55,177 nucleotides of DNA from JBKEHD01 sp046710445 (GTDB taxonomy: Bacteria > Pseudomonadota > Alphaproteobacteria > Rickettsiales > Midichloriaceae), in the NCBI GenBank assembly GCA_046710445.1, contig JBKEHD010000003.1:1-55177 (forward strand). The letters are read 5' to 3'. The position numbers and the translations under genes are program-made. The notes beneath the pieces were generated by a model. That model made no database searches. It had not been told where the DNA came from and worked only from the letters and a program-made list of their open reading frames with translations. Positions 35,879 through 44,797 of the stretch are shown here, one piece after another; position 1 is the first letter of the stretch; every line of letters begins with the position of its first letter.

Positions 35879-36589
35879 TTAATTAATTAATTTCATATAT
35901 TCATTGCATTGTAATAGATCATCTTTTGTATCTATACTAATATTAGGATCATCTACAATAGCTACTTTTATTTTCATAAAATTCTCTAGTGCTCTAAATT
36001 GCTCTAAATTCTTTTCTTTTTCTAAACTAGATTGTGGTAAAGAAATAAATTTTTCAAGAGCTTTTTGTTTAAAACAATAAATACCAAGATGCTTGTAATT
36101 TTTTTTGAGCTCTATTGGTGATCTTGAGAAATATATAGCGTATAAATTTTCACTTAATATTATTTTTACAGTATTAGGATCATGTATTGATTTTTTGTCT
36201 GTGATATATGTTGCTCCAGTGGAAATATCACATTCATTTTTTTCTAAAGATTGATATATTGAAACAAGACTATTTGGATTTACAAATGGCATATCACCTT
36301 GTAAATTTATTATAATATCATAATTTCCAGCTAAAATTTTATAAGCAGAGAAAACTCTATCAGTTCCTGTGTTTATATTATTTTTTGTAGATATATACTT
36401 GTATCCATACGAATCTAATAGATTTTCAATTTCTGTATCACAAGTAGCTACAAAAACATCTCCTATATTTGCTTTCACAGCTTGCTCATAAACCCTTATG
36501 ATCATGGGCTTTCCTCCAATATCAACTAGTGGCTTATGATGTAACCTTGTAGATTTCAATCTCGATGGTATTATAGTAACTACTTTCAC
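35879..36589 (-). CDS. kdsB: 3-deoxy-manno-octulosonate cytidylyltransferase KdsB
   Basis: A 236-residue enzyme activating Kdo as CMP-Kdo for lipopolysaccharide core. It opens IPSRLKSTRLHHKPLVDIGGKPMI, with the nucleotide-binding R-L-x-S-T-R-L/F pattern. VFVATCD, NTGTDRV and NLQGDMPFV are conserved, as is HLGIYCFKQKAL. Length is slightly below the usual 245-250. Its presence implies at least part of an LPS pathway, though no other lpx or kds gene is in the window. Confidence 0.92.
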   Translation of the reverse strand: MKVVTIIPSRLKSTRLHHKPLVDIGGKPMIIRVYEQAVKANIGDVFVATCDTEIENLLDSYGYKYISTKNNINTGTDRVFSAYKILAGNYDIIINLQGDMPFVNPNSLVSIYQSLEKNECDISTGATYITDKKSIHDPNTVKIILSENLYAIYFSRSPIELKKNYKHLGIYCFKQKALEKFISLPQSSLEKEKNLEQFRALENFMKIKVAIVDDPNISIDTKDDLLQCNEYMKLIN

Positions 36590-36606
36590 ATTAAAAAAGT
36601 ATTATA

Positions 36607-39291
36607 TTATTTTTCACTTTTAATATCACGATAGATATCGTTAATTAATTTTTTAGAATTTTCTATATTAAGCAATGTTGTAGAATCCAAATTTTTTGTA
36701 TTACTCAATTTTAATATTATATTAATAAAATCATAGGTTTTTCTATGGTTTGTATACAATCTATCTTTTAAAGATATAAATAATTTCTCTAATAAGACAT
36801 TGTTATTTCCATATGCATAAGAGATTGATTGCATCAAAATTTTATTTGCATCATCGTCATCTAAAATTTTGTTATTTTGCATCAAAGTATATATATATGG
36901 TTCTGAATTATCATTAAACTCTTTCCATTTCTTCAATTTCCAATACATTCCTGAACGTATTTCATCAGCTTGTAAACTTAAATCATCATCTAGAATTTTA
37001 ATGGCTAATTCATATTTCCCCTTTTTTATAAATGTTTTGGCATAAATATATTCTCTATTTCTTTTAATAGATGGAGAAAGGTGGTGTAGTTTATTTTTTT
37101 CAGAAAATTTAATAATTTTATCTAATTTTCCAAGCTCTAAGTATATTTGCAATAATTTATTTATAGCTTCATCTTCTAAAAAATGAGTTAATCTAAATTT
37201 AATTTGATGTTCTAATATTTTTGCAGCTCTCTCTAAAAGATCAAGATCAATTAAATTTTCTACAAGTTTCAAAGCTATCTTATCCCCCACTGATCCAATT
37301 GGATTAAGATTTGAAAATTCATCAAATATTGCTACTTTATAAAAAGAAGAATAATTTCCTGTATCATGTAAAAATATATCAATAAAAATCTTGCTCATTT
37401 CTTTTATAGCATTGAGAGAGTGAATAGTATTTGGATAATATTGAGCTATAATATTCAATTCCAAAAGAGCATCTATATATTTTTTATTTTCAATATATAT
37501 ATTGGCGCTTTCTTTTAGTGTTAAAATATCTAATTCTGAATGCCTAACATTCAAGTTTAATAAATATAATTTACTTAGTGCTGAAGTGGAATTTATTTCT
37601 TTAAGAGTAAATTTTAATTTTAATTTTTCTAATTTACATAATGATTTATAATATATTGAATTTGGCACATTTGTACACATATCCAATATATTAAGCTGGT
37701 TTTTTGTATTTTTAATATTTTTTTCTTTAGCTAATACAAAATTCTCATACAGTAATTCAGCTTTCTCCTCATTTTTCAAATTATTTTCGTATAACGATTT
37801 CATCAAATCTTCAGCTTCATTATACAATTTTTTATGAATTAAAGATTTTAAAATAAGTAACTTAATTTTATAAAGAATATTTTTAGGATAAGAAGATAAA
37901 AATTCATAATTTTTTATCCCCTGTTGAAAATTATTCTCATTTTCTAAATTAGATGATGTTTGTATTATTTCCTGCCAAAACCTCACTTCTTTTATATTAG
38001 ATGAGGGTACAGTTGATACATCTATATTTTTACTTATATCATGAGCTGCATCAAATTGATTATTCATAAACAAAGTTGCAGCTAATAATAATCTAAAATC
38101 GTATCTGTTTATTAATAACGGATTGTTAAATTTATATGCGTATTTAATATGTGACAAAGCTTCTGGGATGTAATTATTTGCTAAATACAACATTCCTAAA
38201 TTTATTCTTAAATTATATTCTTCTGATGAAGAGCCTTTATATATTTCTTTTGAAAGAATATTTTCATAATTTATAAATTCATTCGTTTCCATAACATAGG
38301 GTTCTATATCTAAGATATGAGAACTTTTATTATTGTTTTTAAATCTGGGTAATTTTAAAAACCCTTTTTTTTGAAAAAAGCTTATTGAATTTGATGAAGA
38401 ATATTTTGATGAAATATTTAGTCCATATTTTGAATCTATAGATATAATAACATTATCTTTATATATATTTAAGGAATCAGATTTCTCCCTTATTACAATA
38501 CCATAAGCAGATTTTAATATATCAAAATCAATAAAATAATAGTTACTTTTTATTTTATATTGAGTCCCATTATGTAATAAAATTTTTATTTTATCTCCTG
38601 CAATAGGATCTATAAATTCTGCAATTTCGGTATTTTTAAGTTTTTCAATATCAAATTCTACTTTTGGAGAAGATGCATCAAAAGGTTTTGATTCAATATT
38701 AATACTTTCATAAGTAAATTGCTTGTTTTGTAAGTTTATATTATAGGCATGATTATGTTTTGTTACAGAAATAAATTTATTATCTATATTATCTCCTTCC
38801 AACTTAAATATCATACAAGATAAATCATTATTTAGATCAATAACGGAAAAATTAGATACTATAGGGTGATCTAGTATTTTTTTATCAATAAAATCATTTA
38901 TTATATCTACATTGAATACAGCTTTTTTATTAAATATCACATATAAAAAATTCCCCCTCAAATACACGGTGCTAGACACAGTTTCTTTCCAAGGTATGGA
39001 TATTGATGTATTAGTTATATTTTGATTAACTGTTACGTTTAACTTTTCATTTTTATATATTGTTTCTTTATGTGACGCATGATTATTTTGTAAATCATTA
39101 GCGATATTATCAGTATCTTTTTTTTTCGTTACTGTATTATTATTTTTCTCATCACCTGTGCTCTTATGCCTTTTTATTTTCAAATTTTGTAACAGATCAT
39201 ATGGTGAATAATTCTCTTTTGAGAGAGATTCTTGTATACAAAATCCACAAGTCAATAACAACAACAACGAAAAAAAGAAAATGCCTCTCAT
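36607..39291 (-). CDS. Large secreted protein with helical-repeat (TPR-like) body, unknown function
   Basis: About 894 residues from the ATG at 39291, which places a good signal peptide (MRGIFFFSLLLLLTCGFC) at the start; the frame extends 25 codons further upstream. A Lys/Asn-rich linker follows, then a beta-rich region (~80-240) and a long helical solenoid (~350-880) with many YxxA/L repeats such as NLGMLYLANNYIPEALSHIKYAYKF, typical of TPR units. Similar periplasmic TPR proteins occur near motility genes in other alphaproteobacteria, but I cannot name this one. It is probably periplasmic or outer-membrane associated and lies 17 bases upstream of kdsB. Confidence 0.7.
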   Translation of the reverse strand: MRGIFFFSLLLLLTCGFCIQESLSKENYSPYDLLQNLKIKRHKSTGDEKNNNTVTKKKDTDNIANDLQNNHASHKETIYKNEKLNVTVNQNITNTSISIPWKETVSSTVYLRGNFLYVIFNKKAVFNVDIINDFIDKKILDHPIVSNFSVIDLNNDLSCMIFKLEGDNIDNKFISVTKHNHAYNINLQNKQFTYESINIESKPFDASSPKVEFDIEKLKNTEIAEFIDPIAGDKIKILLHNGTQYKIKSNYYFIDFDILKSAYGIVIREKSDSLNIYKDNVIISIDSKYGLNISSKYSSSNSISFFQKKGFLKLPRFKNNNKSSHILDIEPYVMETNEFINYENILSKEIYKGSSSEEYNLRINLGMLYLANNYIPEALSHIKYAYKFNNPLLINRYDFRLLLAATLFMNNQFDAAHDISKNIDVSTVPSSNIKEVRFWQEIIQTSSNLENENNFQQGIKNYEFLSSYPKNILYKIKLLILKSLIHKKLYNEAEDLMKSLYENNLKNEEKAELLYENFVLAKEKNIKNTKNQLNILDMCTNVPNSIYYKSLCKLEKLKLKFTLKEINSTSALSKLYLLNLNVRHSELDILTLKESANIYIENKKYIDALLELNIIAQYYPNTIHSLNAIKEMSKIFIDIFLHDTGNYSSFYKVAIFDEFSNLNPIGSVGDKIALKLVENLIDLDLLERAAKILEHQIKFRLTHFLEDEAINKLLQIYLELGKLDKIIKFSEKNKLHHLSPSIKRNREYIYAKTFIKKGKYELAIKILDDDLSLQADEIRSGMYWKLKKWKEFNDNSEPYIYTLMQNNKILDDDDANKILMQSISYAYGNNNVLLEKLFISLKDRLYTNHRKTYDFINIILKLSNTKNLDSTTLLNIENSKKLINDIYRDIKSEK

Positions 39292-39408
39292 TTTATCTGA
39301 AATTACCACGGTAAAACCTAAAAGTAGAAAATAATTTGATATCAAACAAATAGCTGATAAAATCACTTTTGTAAATTATAAAATACCTAACGTATACATT
39401 ATGAACTC

Positions 39409-40416
39409 ATGATTGATAAATCAAAGACGGCTGTAGTTATTTATAATTTGGGTGGCCCTAATAAAAATTCGGATATAAAAAAATTTTTATTCAATTTATT
39501 TTATGATAAAAGTATAATTAATTTGAGGAATCCATTCAGGTATATTTTAGCAAAATTTATATCGACATTCAGGGAAAAAGAAGCAAGATTGAATTATGAT
39601 AAAATTGGAGGGAAATCCCCTTTATTAGAGAATACATTGAGTCAAAAACAAGCTCTTGAAAAAGAAATAAATCCAGAAATATTTAAGGTGTTTATATGTA
39701 TGAATCATATGTATCCAATGCCACAGGACACTATAGATGAAATAGAAAAATATTCTCCATCAAAAATTATTTTGCTTCCTTTGTTTCCACAATTCTCTAC
39801 TACAACCACTGGTAGCTTTATAAAGAAATGGGATAAAGAAATAAAAAAAAGATCTTTAAAATATGAACATAGAAAAATCTGTTGTTATTTTTCAAATAGT
39901 AATTTCATAAAATCTTATTCTAAAATTTTAAAAAAAACTTATATAGAGTCAATAAATGAAAAGAAGCCATATATTATATTTGTAGCTCATGGGTTGCCTA
40001 AAAAAATAATCGATGATGGAGATCCATATCAATGGCAGGTAGAAAATACGGTTTTGGAGATTATAAAAAAGTCTAATATTAAAGATATAGAATATATTTT
40101 GGCATACCAAAGTAGAGTTGGTCCTATTTCATGGATAAAACCTTATGCAGATGAAGTGATTATTCAAGCGGCTAAAAAGAATAAAAATATTTTAGTGATT
40201 CGCATTTCATTCGTATCAGAGCATGTGGAAACTCTTGTTGAATTAGATATAGAATATAAAGAATTAGCGATAAATAATGGGGCATATTCATATACTAGAG
40301 CACCAACTGTATCAAATGATGAAGATTTCATTAATGCATTAAAAGATCTAATTATTAATGAAAATCCGCAAGAAAGATTATGTCCAAAGCAGTATTGTAA
40401 ATGTATAAAACAATGA
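39409..40416 (+). CDS. hemH: Ferrochelatase HemH
   Basis: A 335-residue enzyme inserting Fe(II) into protoporphyrin IX. It begins VVIYNLGGPNKNSDIKKFLFNLF, the family opening. The catalytic His lies in IIFVAHGLPKKII, and the second active-site block is ISFVSEHVETLVELD with the conserved Glu. It ends in a cysteine-bearing tail (RLCPKQYCKCIKQ), a feature of many alphaproteobacterial forms. With HemJ it completes the last two haem steps. Its TGA overlaps the lipB ATG. Confidence 0.95.
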   Translation: MIDKSKTAVVIYNLGGPNKNSDIKKFLFNLFYDKSIINLRNPFRYILAKFISTFREKEARLNYDKIGGKSPLLENTLSQKQALEKEINPEIFKVFICMNHMYPMPQDTIDEIEKYSPSKIILLPLFPQFSTTTTGSFIKKWDKEIKKRSLKYEHRKICCYFSNSNFIKSYSKILKKTYIESINEKKPYIIFVAHGLPKKIIDDGDPYQWQVENTVLEIIKKSNIKDIEYILAYQSRVGPISWIKPYADEVIIQAAKKNKNILVIRISFVSEHVETLVELDIEYKELAINNGAYSYTRAPTVSNDEDFINALKDLIINENPQERLCPKQYCKCIKQ

Positions 40417-41087
40417 ATAATATAGATTTTATATATTCAAATAATTTAGTGGATTATGAAACTGCAGTAAAATTCATGAATAATAGAGTGAATGATATTA
40501 TTGATGGAAAAAAGAATCAATGTATATGGTTATTAGAGCATCCTCATATGTATACTGCAGGCAGAAGTTTTGAAGAAAGTGAGATGCTTGATATGGATAA
40601 AGCAGTGTCATTTTTTCATACAGATAGAGGTGGTAAATTAACCTATCATGGCCCTGGACAAAAAATCATCTATGTTATGCTTAATTTAAAAACAATTTTC
40701 AATAACAAGCCTGATATACGTATTTTTATAGAGAATTTATTGCAATGTGTTGTTAGTATATTAAAATCTTATGGTATAAATTCAAGTATTGATAAAGATA
40801 ATATAGGTGTATGGTTGAAAAACAATAATAATCAAAAGAAAAAAATTGCATCAATAGGTATAAAGCTTAAGAAATGGATTTCTTATCACGGCATAGCAAT
40901 AAATATCAATCCAAATATGAAATATTTCAAATCCATTATGCCTTGTGGAATGTCGTCTAATGATATGACTTCCTTAATAGTAGAAAAGGGAATGACAAGT
41001 TTTAATCATGAAGATATAAATGAAGTAATAAGAGATACATTTATTAAAAAATTCAATTTTGAACTGTGCAATGAATATAAAATTTAG
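40413..41087 (+). CDS. lipB: Octanoyltransferase LipB
   Basis: About 224 residues. LLEHPHMYTAGRSF, DRGGKLTYHGPGQ and KIASIGIKLKKWISYHGIAININ are the three LipB signature blocks. The catalytic pair is the Lys in KIASIG and the Cys in IMPCGMSS. It transfers octanoyl groups from ACP to lipoyl-domain proteins. I choose the ATG at 40413 because it overlaps the hemH stop as ATGA; an upstream start at 40401 is also open. Confidence 0.93.
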   Translation: MNNIDFIYSNNLVDYETAVKFMNNRVNDIIDGKKNQCIWLLEHPHMYTAGRSFEESEMLDMDKAVSFFHTDRGGKLTYHGPGQKIIYVMLNLKTIFNNKPDIRIFIENLLQCVVSILKSYGINSSIDKDNIGVWLKNNNNQKKKIASIGIKLKKWISYHGIAININPNMKYFKSIMPCGMSSNDMTSLIVEKGMTSFNHEDINEVIRDTFIKKFNFELCNEYKI

Positions 41088-41619
41088 TTCGTATATCCCA
41101 TTTTTTATATTTATTGGCATTAGTTTAATATTTGTTCCAAAATTATTTTTAGATAAAAAAGATAATTTGATCATGAAATCAAATACTTTAAATGATATGA
41201 ATAATTTAAAAATTATTAGCATAATCACTAATGATCAAATTGATTTTATTGAAAAGAAAGATGAATATATCTATGTGTACTTTTTTTCCGAAAATTGTTT
41301 TAATTGTATAAATAGCTTTAAAGCATTAGAAAATATAAAAAACCAATTTAAAATTAAAATAATTGGTTTATCTGTAAGTTTTAGCAGTACAGATTTATTT
41401 TTTAAGATAAAAAATTATCATATGATTTTGGATGACATTGGTATTATAACAAATCAAGTTGCACAAAAATTAAATATTAATGAAGTTCCAGAATTTAGAG
41501 TGTATAAAAATGGGTTTCTTGTTAGAATCATTAAGGGATTGATTGATGAGGAGGAGTTAGTTACTATATTAAAGGAAACGGATAAAGAGGTATTGGGTGA
41601 AAATAAAAAGCTATCTTAG
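41071..41619 (+). CDS. Membrane-anchored thioredoxin-like protein
   Basis: About 182 residues: one N-terminal membrane helix (residues ~9-25) and a thioredoxin fold facing the periplasm. The redox pair is C-F-N-C in FFSENCFNCINSF. The cis-Pro loop is NEVPEFRVYKNG and the final GLIDEEELVTIL matches the last helix. It may act with DsbD (13612) in periplasmic thiol reduction or in cytochrome c maturation. I use the ATG at 41071; a TTG four codons earlier is open. It overlaps lipB by 17 bases. Confidence 0.72.
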   Translation: MNIKFSSYIPFFIFIGISLIFVPKLFLDKKDNLIMKSNTLNDMNNLKIISIITNDQIDFIEKKDEYIYVYFFSENCFNCINSFKALENIKNQFKIKIIGLSVSFSSTDLFFKIKNYHMILDDIGIITNQVAQKLNINEVPEFRVYKNGFLVRIIKGLIDEEELVTILKETDKEVLGENKKLS

Positions 41620-42034
41620 TCAAGAAAGGGCGTTATCTATACTTATAAAAAATGTAAAACAGGAAATAGATAATGTTTTATTGAAAAAGAAGAATTTAGA
41701 AAATTCAATAATGAAATTACAAAACAGTTTAGATATATTATTAGATGAAATTGAAAATGAACAAGCTAGGTCAGGCCAGTTTATTTATTTTGAATTTGAT
41801 AAATTTTTCGAAGTATCAAAAAAAAGAGTTTCTCTTTTGAAAGAAGAAATAGAAAAAAATAAAAAAATATTGAATAATCTTCTTGCTGAACTCCATACTA
41901 AATTTAGTAAACAAAAAAAATATGAAATTCTTTTAGAAGATTTGAAAGTTAAAATAAAACATATTCATTCTACAAATGAACAAAATACTCTTGATGAAAT
42001 AAACTCTATTCAATATGTAAAAGTATCTTCATAA
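41597..42034 (+). CDS. Coiled-coil protein, possible flagellar export protein FliJ
   Basis: A 145-residue, nearly all-helical protein with heptad-like Leu/Ile spacing and high Lys/Glu content, no signal peptide. Length and general pattern (a Lys-rich start, two long helices) agree with FliJ, the stalk-like coiled coil of the flagellar export ATPase, but FliJ is poorly conserved and fliI is not adjacent. It starts with GTG 41597, preceded by GAGG, and overlaps the thioredoxin-like gene by 23 bases. It could also be an unrelated coiled coil. Confidence 0.42.
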   Translation: MKIKSYLSQERALSILIKNVKQEIDNVLLKKKNLENSIMKLQNSLDILLDEIENEQARSGQFIYFEFDKFFEVSKKRVSLLKEEIEKNKKILNNLLAELHTKFSKQKKYEILLEDLKVKIKHIHSTNEQNTLDEINSIQYVKVSS

Positions 42035-42134
42035 ATCTAATTAAATTATTATTTAATAATAGAAAATTACTACTATTGACATTTTTTAATTTGTATATAC
42101 CATTAAATGATTAATTTTGTAGTGGGTATTAAAC

Positions 42135-42467
42135 ATGTATAAATATTTCTTTCTAATTGCTTTTTTATTATTTGGTAATCCAGAATTATCTCTTGCAGAC
42201 GATACTGGCGGTGATACTGCTGCTGCCGCTGGTAAAGGAATATCAGACGTATTATGTAATGTAATACAGTTAGCACAGGGTAGTATTGGAAAAACCATAG
42301 CCACATTGATTATTATTTCTATGGCAATGGGTCTATTCTTAGGAAAAATAACCTGGGGTGTAGCAATAGCTGTAGCCGTTGGTATGGGTGTATTATTTGG
42401 AGCAGACACAGTAGTTGGTTTTCTAGCTGGTAGTACTACTCCTACATGTACTTCTGTTTCAAAGTAA
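42135..42467 (+). CDS. virB2: Type IV secretion pilin VirB2 (TrbC/VirB2 family)
   Basis: A 110-residue protein with a signal peptide (1-~21, cut near SLA-DD). Two hydrophobic helices follow, GKTIATLIIISMAMGLFLGKITWGVAI and a Gly/Ala-rich second one. Cysteines flank the helices (LCNVIQLAQG and PTCTSV), as in the VirB2 proteins of Rickettsiales. It would polymerise as the pilus or surface part of the vir-type secretion system. No other virB gene is in the window; Rickettsiales are known for scattered vir clusters and several VirB2 copies. A possible -35 TTGACA lies at 42076-42081. Confidence 0.8.
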   Translation: MYKYFFLIAFLLFGNPELSLADDTGGDTAAAAGKGISDVLCNVIQLAQGSIGKTIATLIIISMAMGLFLGKITWGVAIAVAVGMGVLFGADTVVGFLAGSTTPTCTSVSK

Positions 42468-42489
42468 TTAAAGTACTTCATAAATTTTT

Positions 42490-42529
42490 GGAGGGTAAAG
42501 TATATAATTCATTTTATCTTTATCCCTCC
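42490..42529. terminator. Convergent hairpin between virB2 and the EamA gene
   Basis: GGAGGGTAAAG (42490-42500) pairs with CTTTATCCCTCC (42518-42529), an 11-base stem with one bulge. It contains the last codons of the minus-strand EamA gene and begins 22 bases after the virB2 stop. It lacks a strong T-run on either strand, so it is a probable but not certain terminator or RNA-stabilising end for virB2. Confidence 0.45.
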
Positions 42530-43393
42530 TATAAATCCTGATAAGAATACGAGAATAGCAGAAAATAATAATATAATGGATGGTTGAACTAATCCTAATA
42601 ATATGAGTATAGATATTGATATTATTGGGCTTGCATAGGATAATATTGTTAATAATTTGATATCACCTTTCTTGATTCCTAAATCCCAAAAGAAGTAGGC
42701 AAAACAATGAGTTCCAACACCCATTAAAAAAAGTATCAAAAAATCAAAAGCGGTTGGTATAACAAAATTTTCAAAATAGATATGTAAACTTGTAGATATA
42801 ATAAAGCCAAATCCACAATATACCACTATCATTTCCGGAGTTAATTTCCCATAAAATTTTGATACTAAAGTATATACAGTCCAAAACAATGCTGCACAAA
42901 AAGCGCATAAATACCCTATTAAATACTCATGTTTAATTTCTGTTAAACTGGTGATATCATTTTGTTCAATGATTAATATTATCACTGCAATAAAGGCAAT
43001 GACGGCGGAGATAATATATTTTACATTGAATTTTTCTTTTGGTAATAGTGGGGTAAATAAAATAACTAAAATGGGCCATAAATAATTAATTAAATCTGCA
43101 TGAGCAGCAGGTGCGTTTTTAAATGAAAATACAAAAAATATTTCATTTCCACAAATTCCAATAATTCCACAAATCCATATATACGGCGGATGGTTTTTTA
43201 ATTTATTCCAATGATTAAATGTAGAGTTATACAATATACAAAAAATTAATCCTATAAAGAATACAAAACTCAACATTTCATATGTAGGGATATGTTTTAG
43301 AGTGACAACAAAGGTGGCGGAGATTGCCCAAAATAATAAGCTTAATGAACCTATTAATGTATATTTAATAGTATTACCCCCACCACTAATCAT
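42509..43393 (-). CDS. EamA/DMT-family transporter
   Basis: A 294-residue membrane protein with ten hydrophobic helices arranged as two EamA repeats. Family marks are APAAHADLINYLWPILVILFTPLL in the first repeat and the corresponding YASPIISISILILLGLVQP in the second. Related Rickettsiales proteins import host metabolites such as S-adenosylmethionine, but the substrate here is not determinable. It is downstream of fliW on the same strand, 14 bases away. Confidence 0.82.
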   Translation of the reverse strand: MISGGGNTIKYTLIGSLSLLFWAISATFVVTLKHIPTYEMLSFVFFIGLIFCILYNSTFNHWNKLKNHPPYIWICGIIGICGNEIFFVFSFKNAPAAHADLINYLWPILVILFTPLLPKEKFNVKYIISAVIAFIAVIILIIEQNDITSLTEIKHEYLIGYLCAFCAALFWTVYTLVSKFYGKLTPEMIVVYCGFGFIISTSLHIYFENFVIPTAFDFLILFLMGVGTHCFAYFFWDLGIKKGDIKLLTILSYASPIISISILILLGLVQPSIILLFSAILVFLSGFIGGIKIK

Positions 43394-43407
43394 ATATATT
43401 TATAATA

Positions 43408-43881
43408 CTATTTTGTTATAATATGATTCAGAGAATAATTCTTATTATGCAGCACATGTTGATATGCTAATTTATATGTTAAATCTATAAATATAGGAGC
43501 TTTAGCATTAAAAGATAATTTTGTGCGATCTGTTTTTTCTTCTTTTTTTGTAGAGCAAATTAATAAAATGGATGTGTTTTTTATATCTAAATTGATAGAA
43601 GATATTGCTTCCTCAATATCTGGTCGTGCAATAAATTGGTTATCTAAATTAATAGGTAGAACCAAAAAGCATAAATTCTCATTTTTTATATCTTGTAAAA
43701 GTTTAAAATTACTATCAGGATCATTTACAAAATTTGATATTCCAAATTGTTTAGATGAAGGTATGCCAATGATACCTTTTGGGAAATTTATAATATTTTT
43801 CTTTGATATAAAAATTTCTCCAAAACGATTTTGAAATCGTATCATTTTATCTTGATCGTATTTTTCTTTTAATATTTTCAC
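43408..43881 (-). CDS. fliW: Flagellar assembly factor FliW
   Basis: A 157-residue protein that in other bacteria binds flagellin and antagonises the translational repressor CsrA. It has FGEIFISKKNIINFPKGIIGIP, the FliW opening, then FKLLQDIKNENLCFLVL and a later block with IFIDLTYKLAYQHVL. The GTG at 43881 is used; an ATG at 43845 directly before RFQNRFG is also possible. It is the last flagellar gene of the minus-strand cluster, 11 bases after flgL. A csrA gene is not seen nearby. Confidence 0.8.
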   Translation of the reverse strand: MKILKEKYDQDKMIRFQNRFGEIFISKKNIINFPKGIIGIPSSKQFGISNFVNDPDSNFKLLQDIKNENLCFLVLPINLDNQFIARPDIEEAISSINLDIKNTSILLICSTKKEEKTDRTKLSFNAKAPIFIDLTYKLAYQHVLHNKNYSLNHIITK

Positions 43882-43892
43882 CTATAATAACT

Positions 43893-44780
43893 TTATCTTA
43901 AAATATTTAAAATAGGACTCTCCATCATCTTCTTCGTTGCTATATATAATGCTTGTAATTGAGAATTTTTAGTATGCATTTCGATTAGAGCTATATTGGG
44001 ATCAATATTAGTAATTTCATTATACGTATCTGCGGCATTGGTATATCGCTTTTCTTCTGCTGAGTTCATGTCTCTATAATTGCTATTTTGTATATCAATT
44101 AAACGTCTGCACTCATTCATCTCTCCAAAAAACTCCTCAAATGAAGATTGTATATCTTCATTGTCACCAGTATAAGTTCCAGCCACTATCTCTTTCATTA
44201 CTACAACAAAGTCAGCTATTTTCGCATTCCCCGCATTAAAATCAAAATCAAATGTGTTTTCACCTACATTAAATTGTATATTAGTTTTGCTACCTTTGTA
44301 ATAGCTATCTTTATCAAAATCACCAGAAAAATCTACGGGGGCTGTATCTATTTTTTCTCCAGCTAATAAATAAGTTCCATCCAGAGAAGACTTTTTATTA
44401 AAAGCAGTTTGTAATCCACTTAATATACTTTTTGCAGCTTTTTTCTGAAAATTCTCATTATTGTTGTTTATTGGACTGCTTAATTGCATCCAATTTTTTG
44501 TTTCTTTTCCAATAAAATCTATAACTTCTGTAAGTATGTTATGCATATCATTTGTTTTATGCACAGCTTCTTTAAGCATTGATGTTTTTTGTGCTGAATC
44601 TGATAATACTCTTCCAGTCTCAAGAGAAGATTTTTGTTCATAAAAGTTTTTTTCATAATTATGCTGATATTTTTGACTGGTAGTTATTTTAGTATACGTT
44701 TCTTGTTGTGATTTCAGTCCAGAAGAAACGTTTTCTCTTATCTCTTGATTAATTAATGCGGTGCTAAGTATAGTAGTCAT
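43893..44780 (-). CDS. flgL: Flagellar hook-associated protein FlgL (HAP3)
   Basis: A 295-residue hook-filament junction protein. The N-terminal coiled region resembles flagellin (LKSQQETYTKITTSQKYQ), the middle has LDGTYLLAGEKIDTAPV, the FlgL G-x-Y-x-F/L-A/S-G block, and the C-terminal helix LIEMHTKNSQLQALYIATKKMM ends in NILR. It joins FlgK to the filament. Immediately after flgK (17 bases), before fliW. Confidence 0.85.
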   Translation of the reverse strand: MTTILSTALINQEIRENVSSGLKSQQETYTKITTSQKYQHNYEKNFYEQKSSLETGRVLSDSAQKTSMLKEAVHKTNDMHNILTEVIDFIGKETKNWMQLSSPINNNNENFQKKAAKSILSGLQTAFNKKSSLDGTYLLAGEKIDTAPVDFSGDFDKDSYYKGSKTNIQFNVGENTFDFDFNAGNAKIADFVVVMKEIVAGTYTGDNEDIQSSFEEFFGEMNECRRLIDIQNSNYRDMNSAEEKRYTNAADTYNEITNIDPNIALIEMHTKNSQLQALYIATKKMMESPILNILR

Positions 44781-44797
44781 AATGTTCCTCTATTTTA

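Noticed and set aside
42040..42110. CtrA-type box upstream of virB2
   Set aside because: The TTAA pairs there are spaced by 8 and 4 bases; only a possible TTGACA -35 is visible.
42103..42481. Minus-strand frames opposite virB2
   Set aside because: They are shadows of the virB2 frame with unlikely composition, while virB2 has a signal peptide and a recognisable family.
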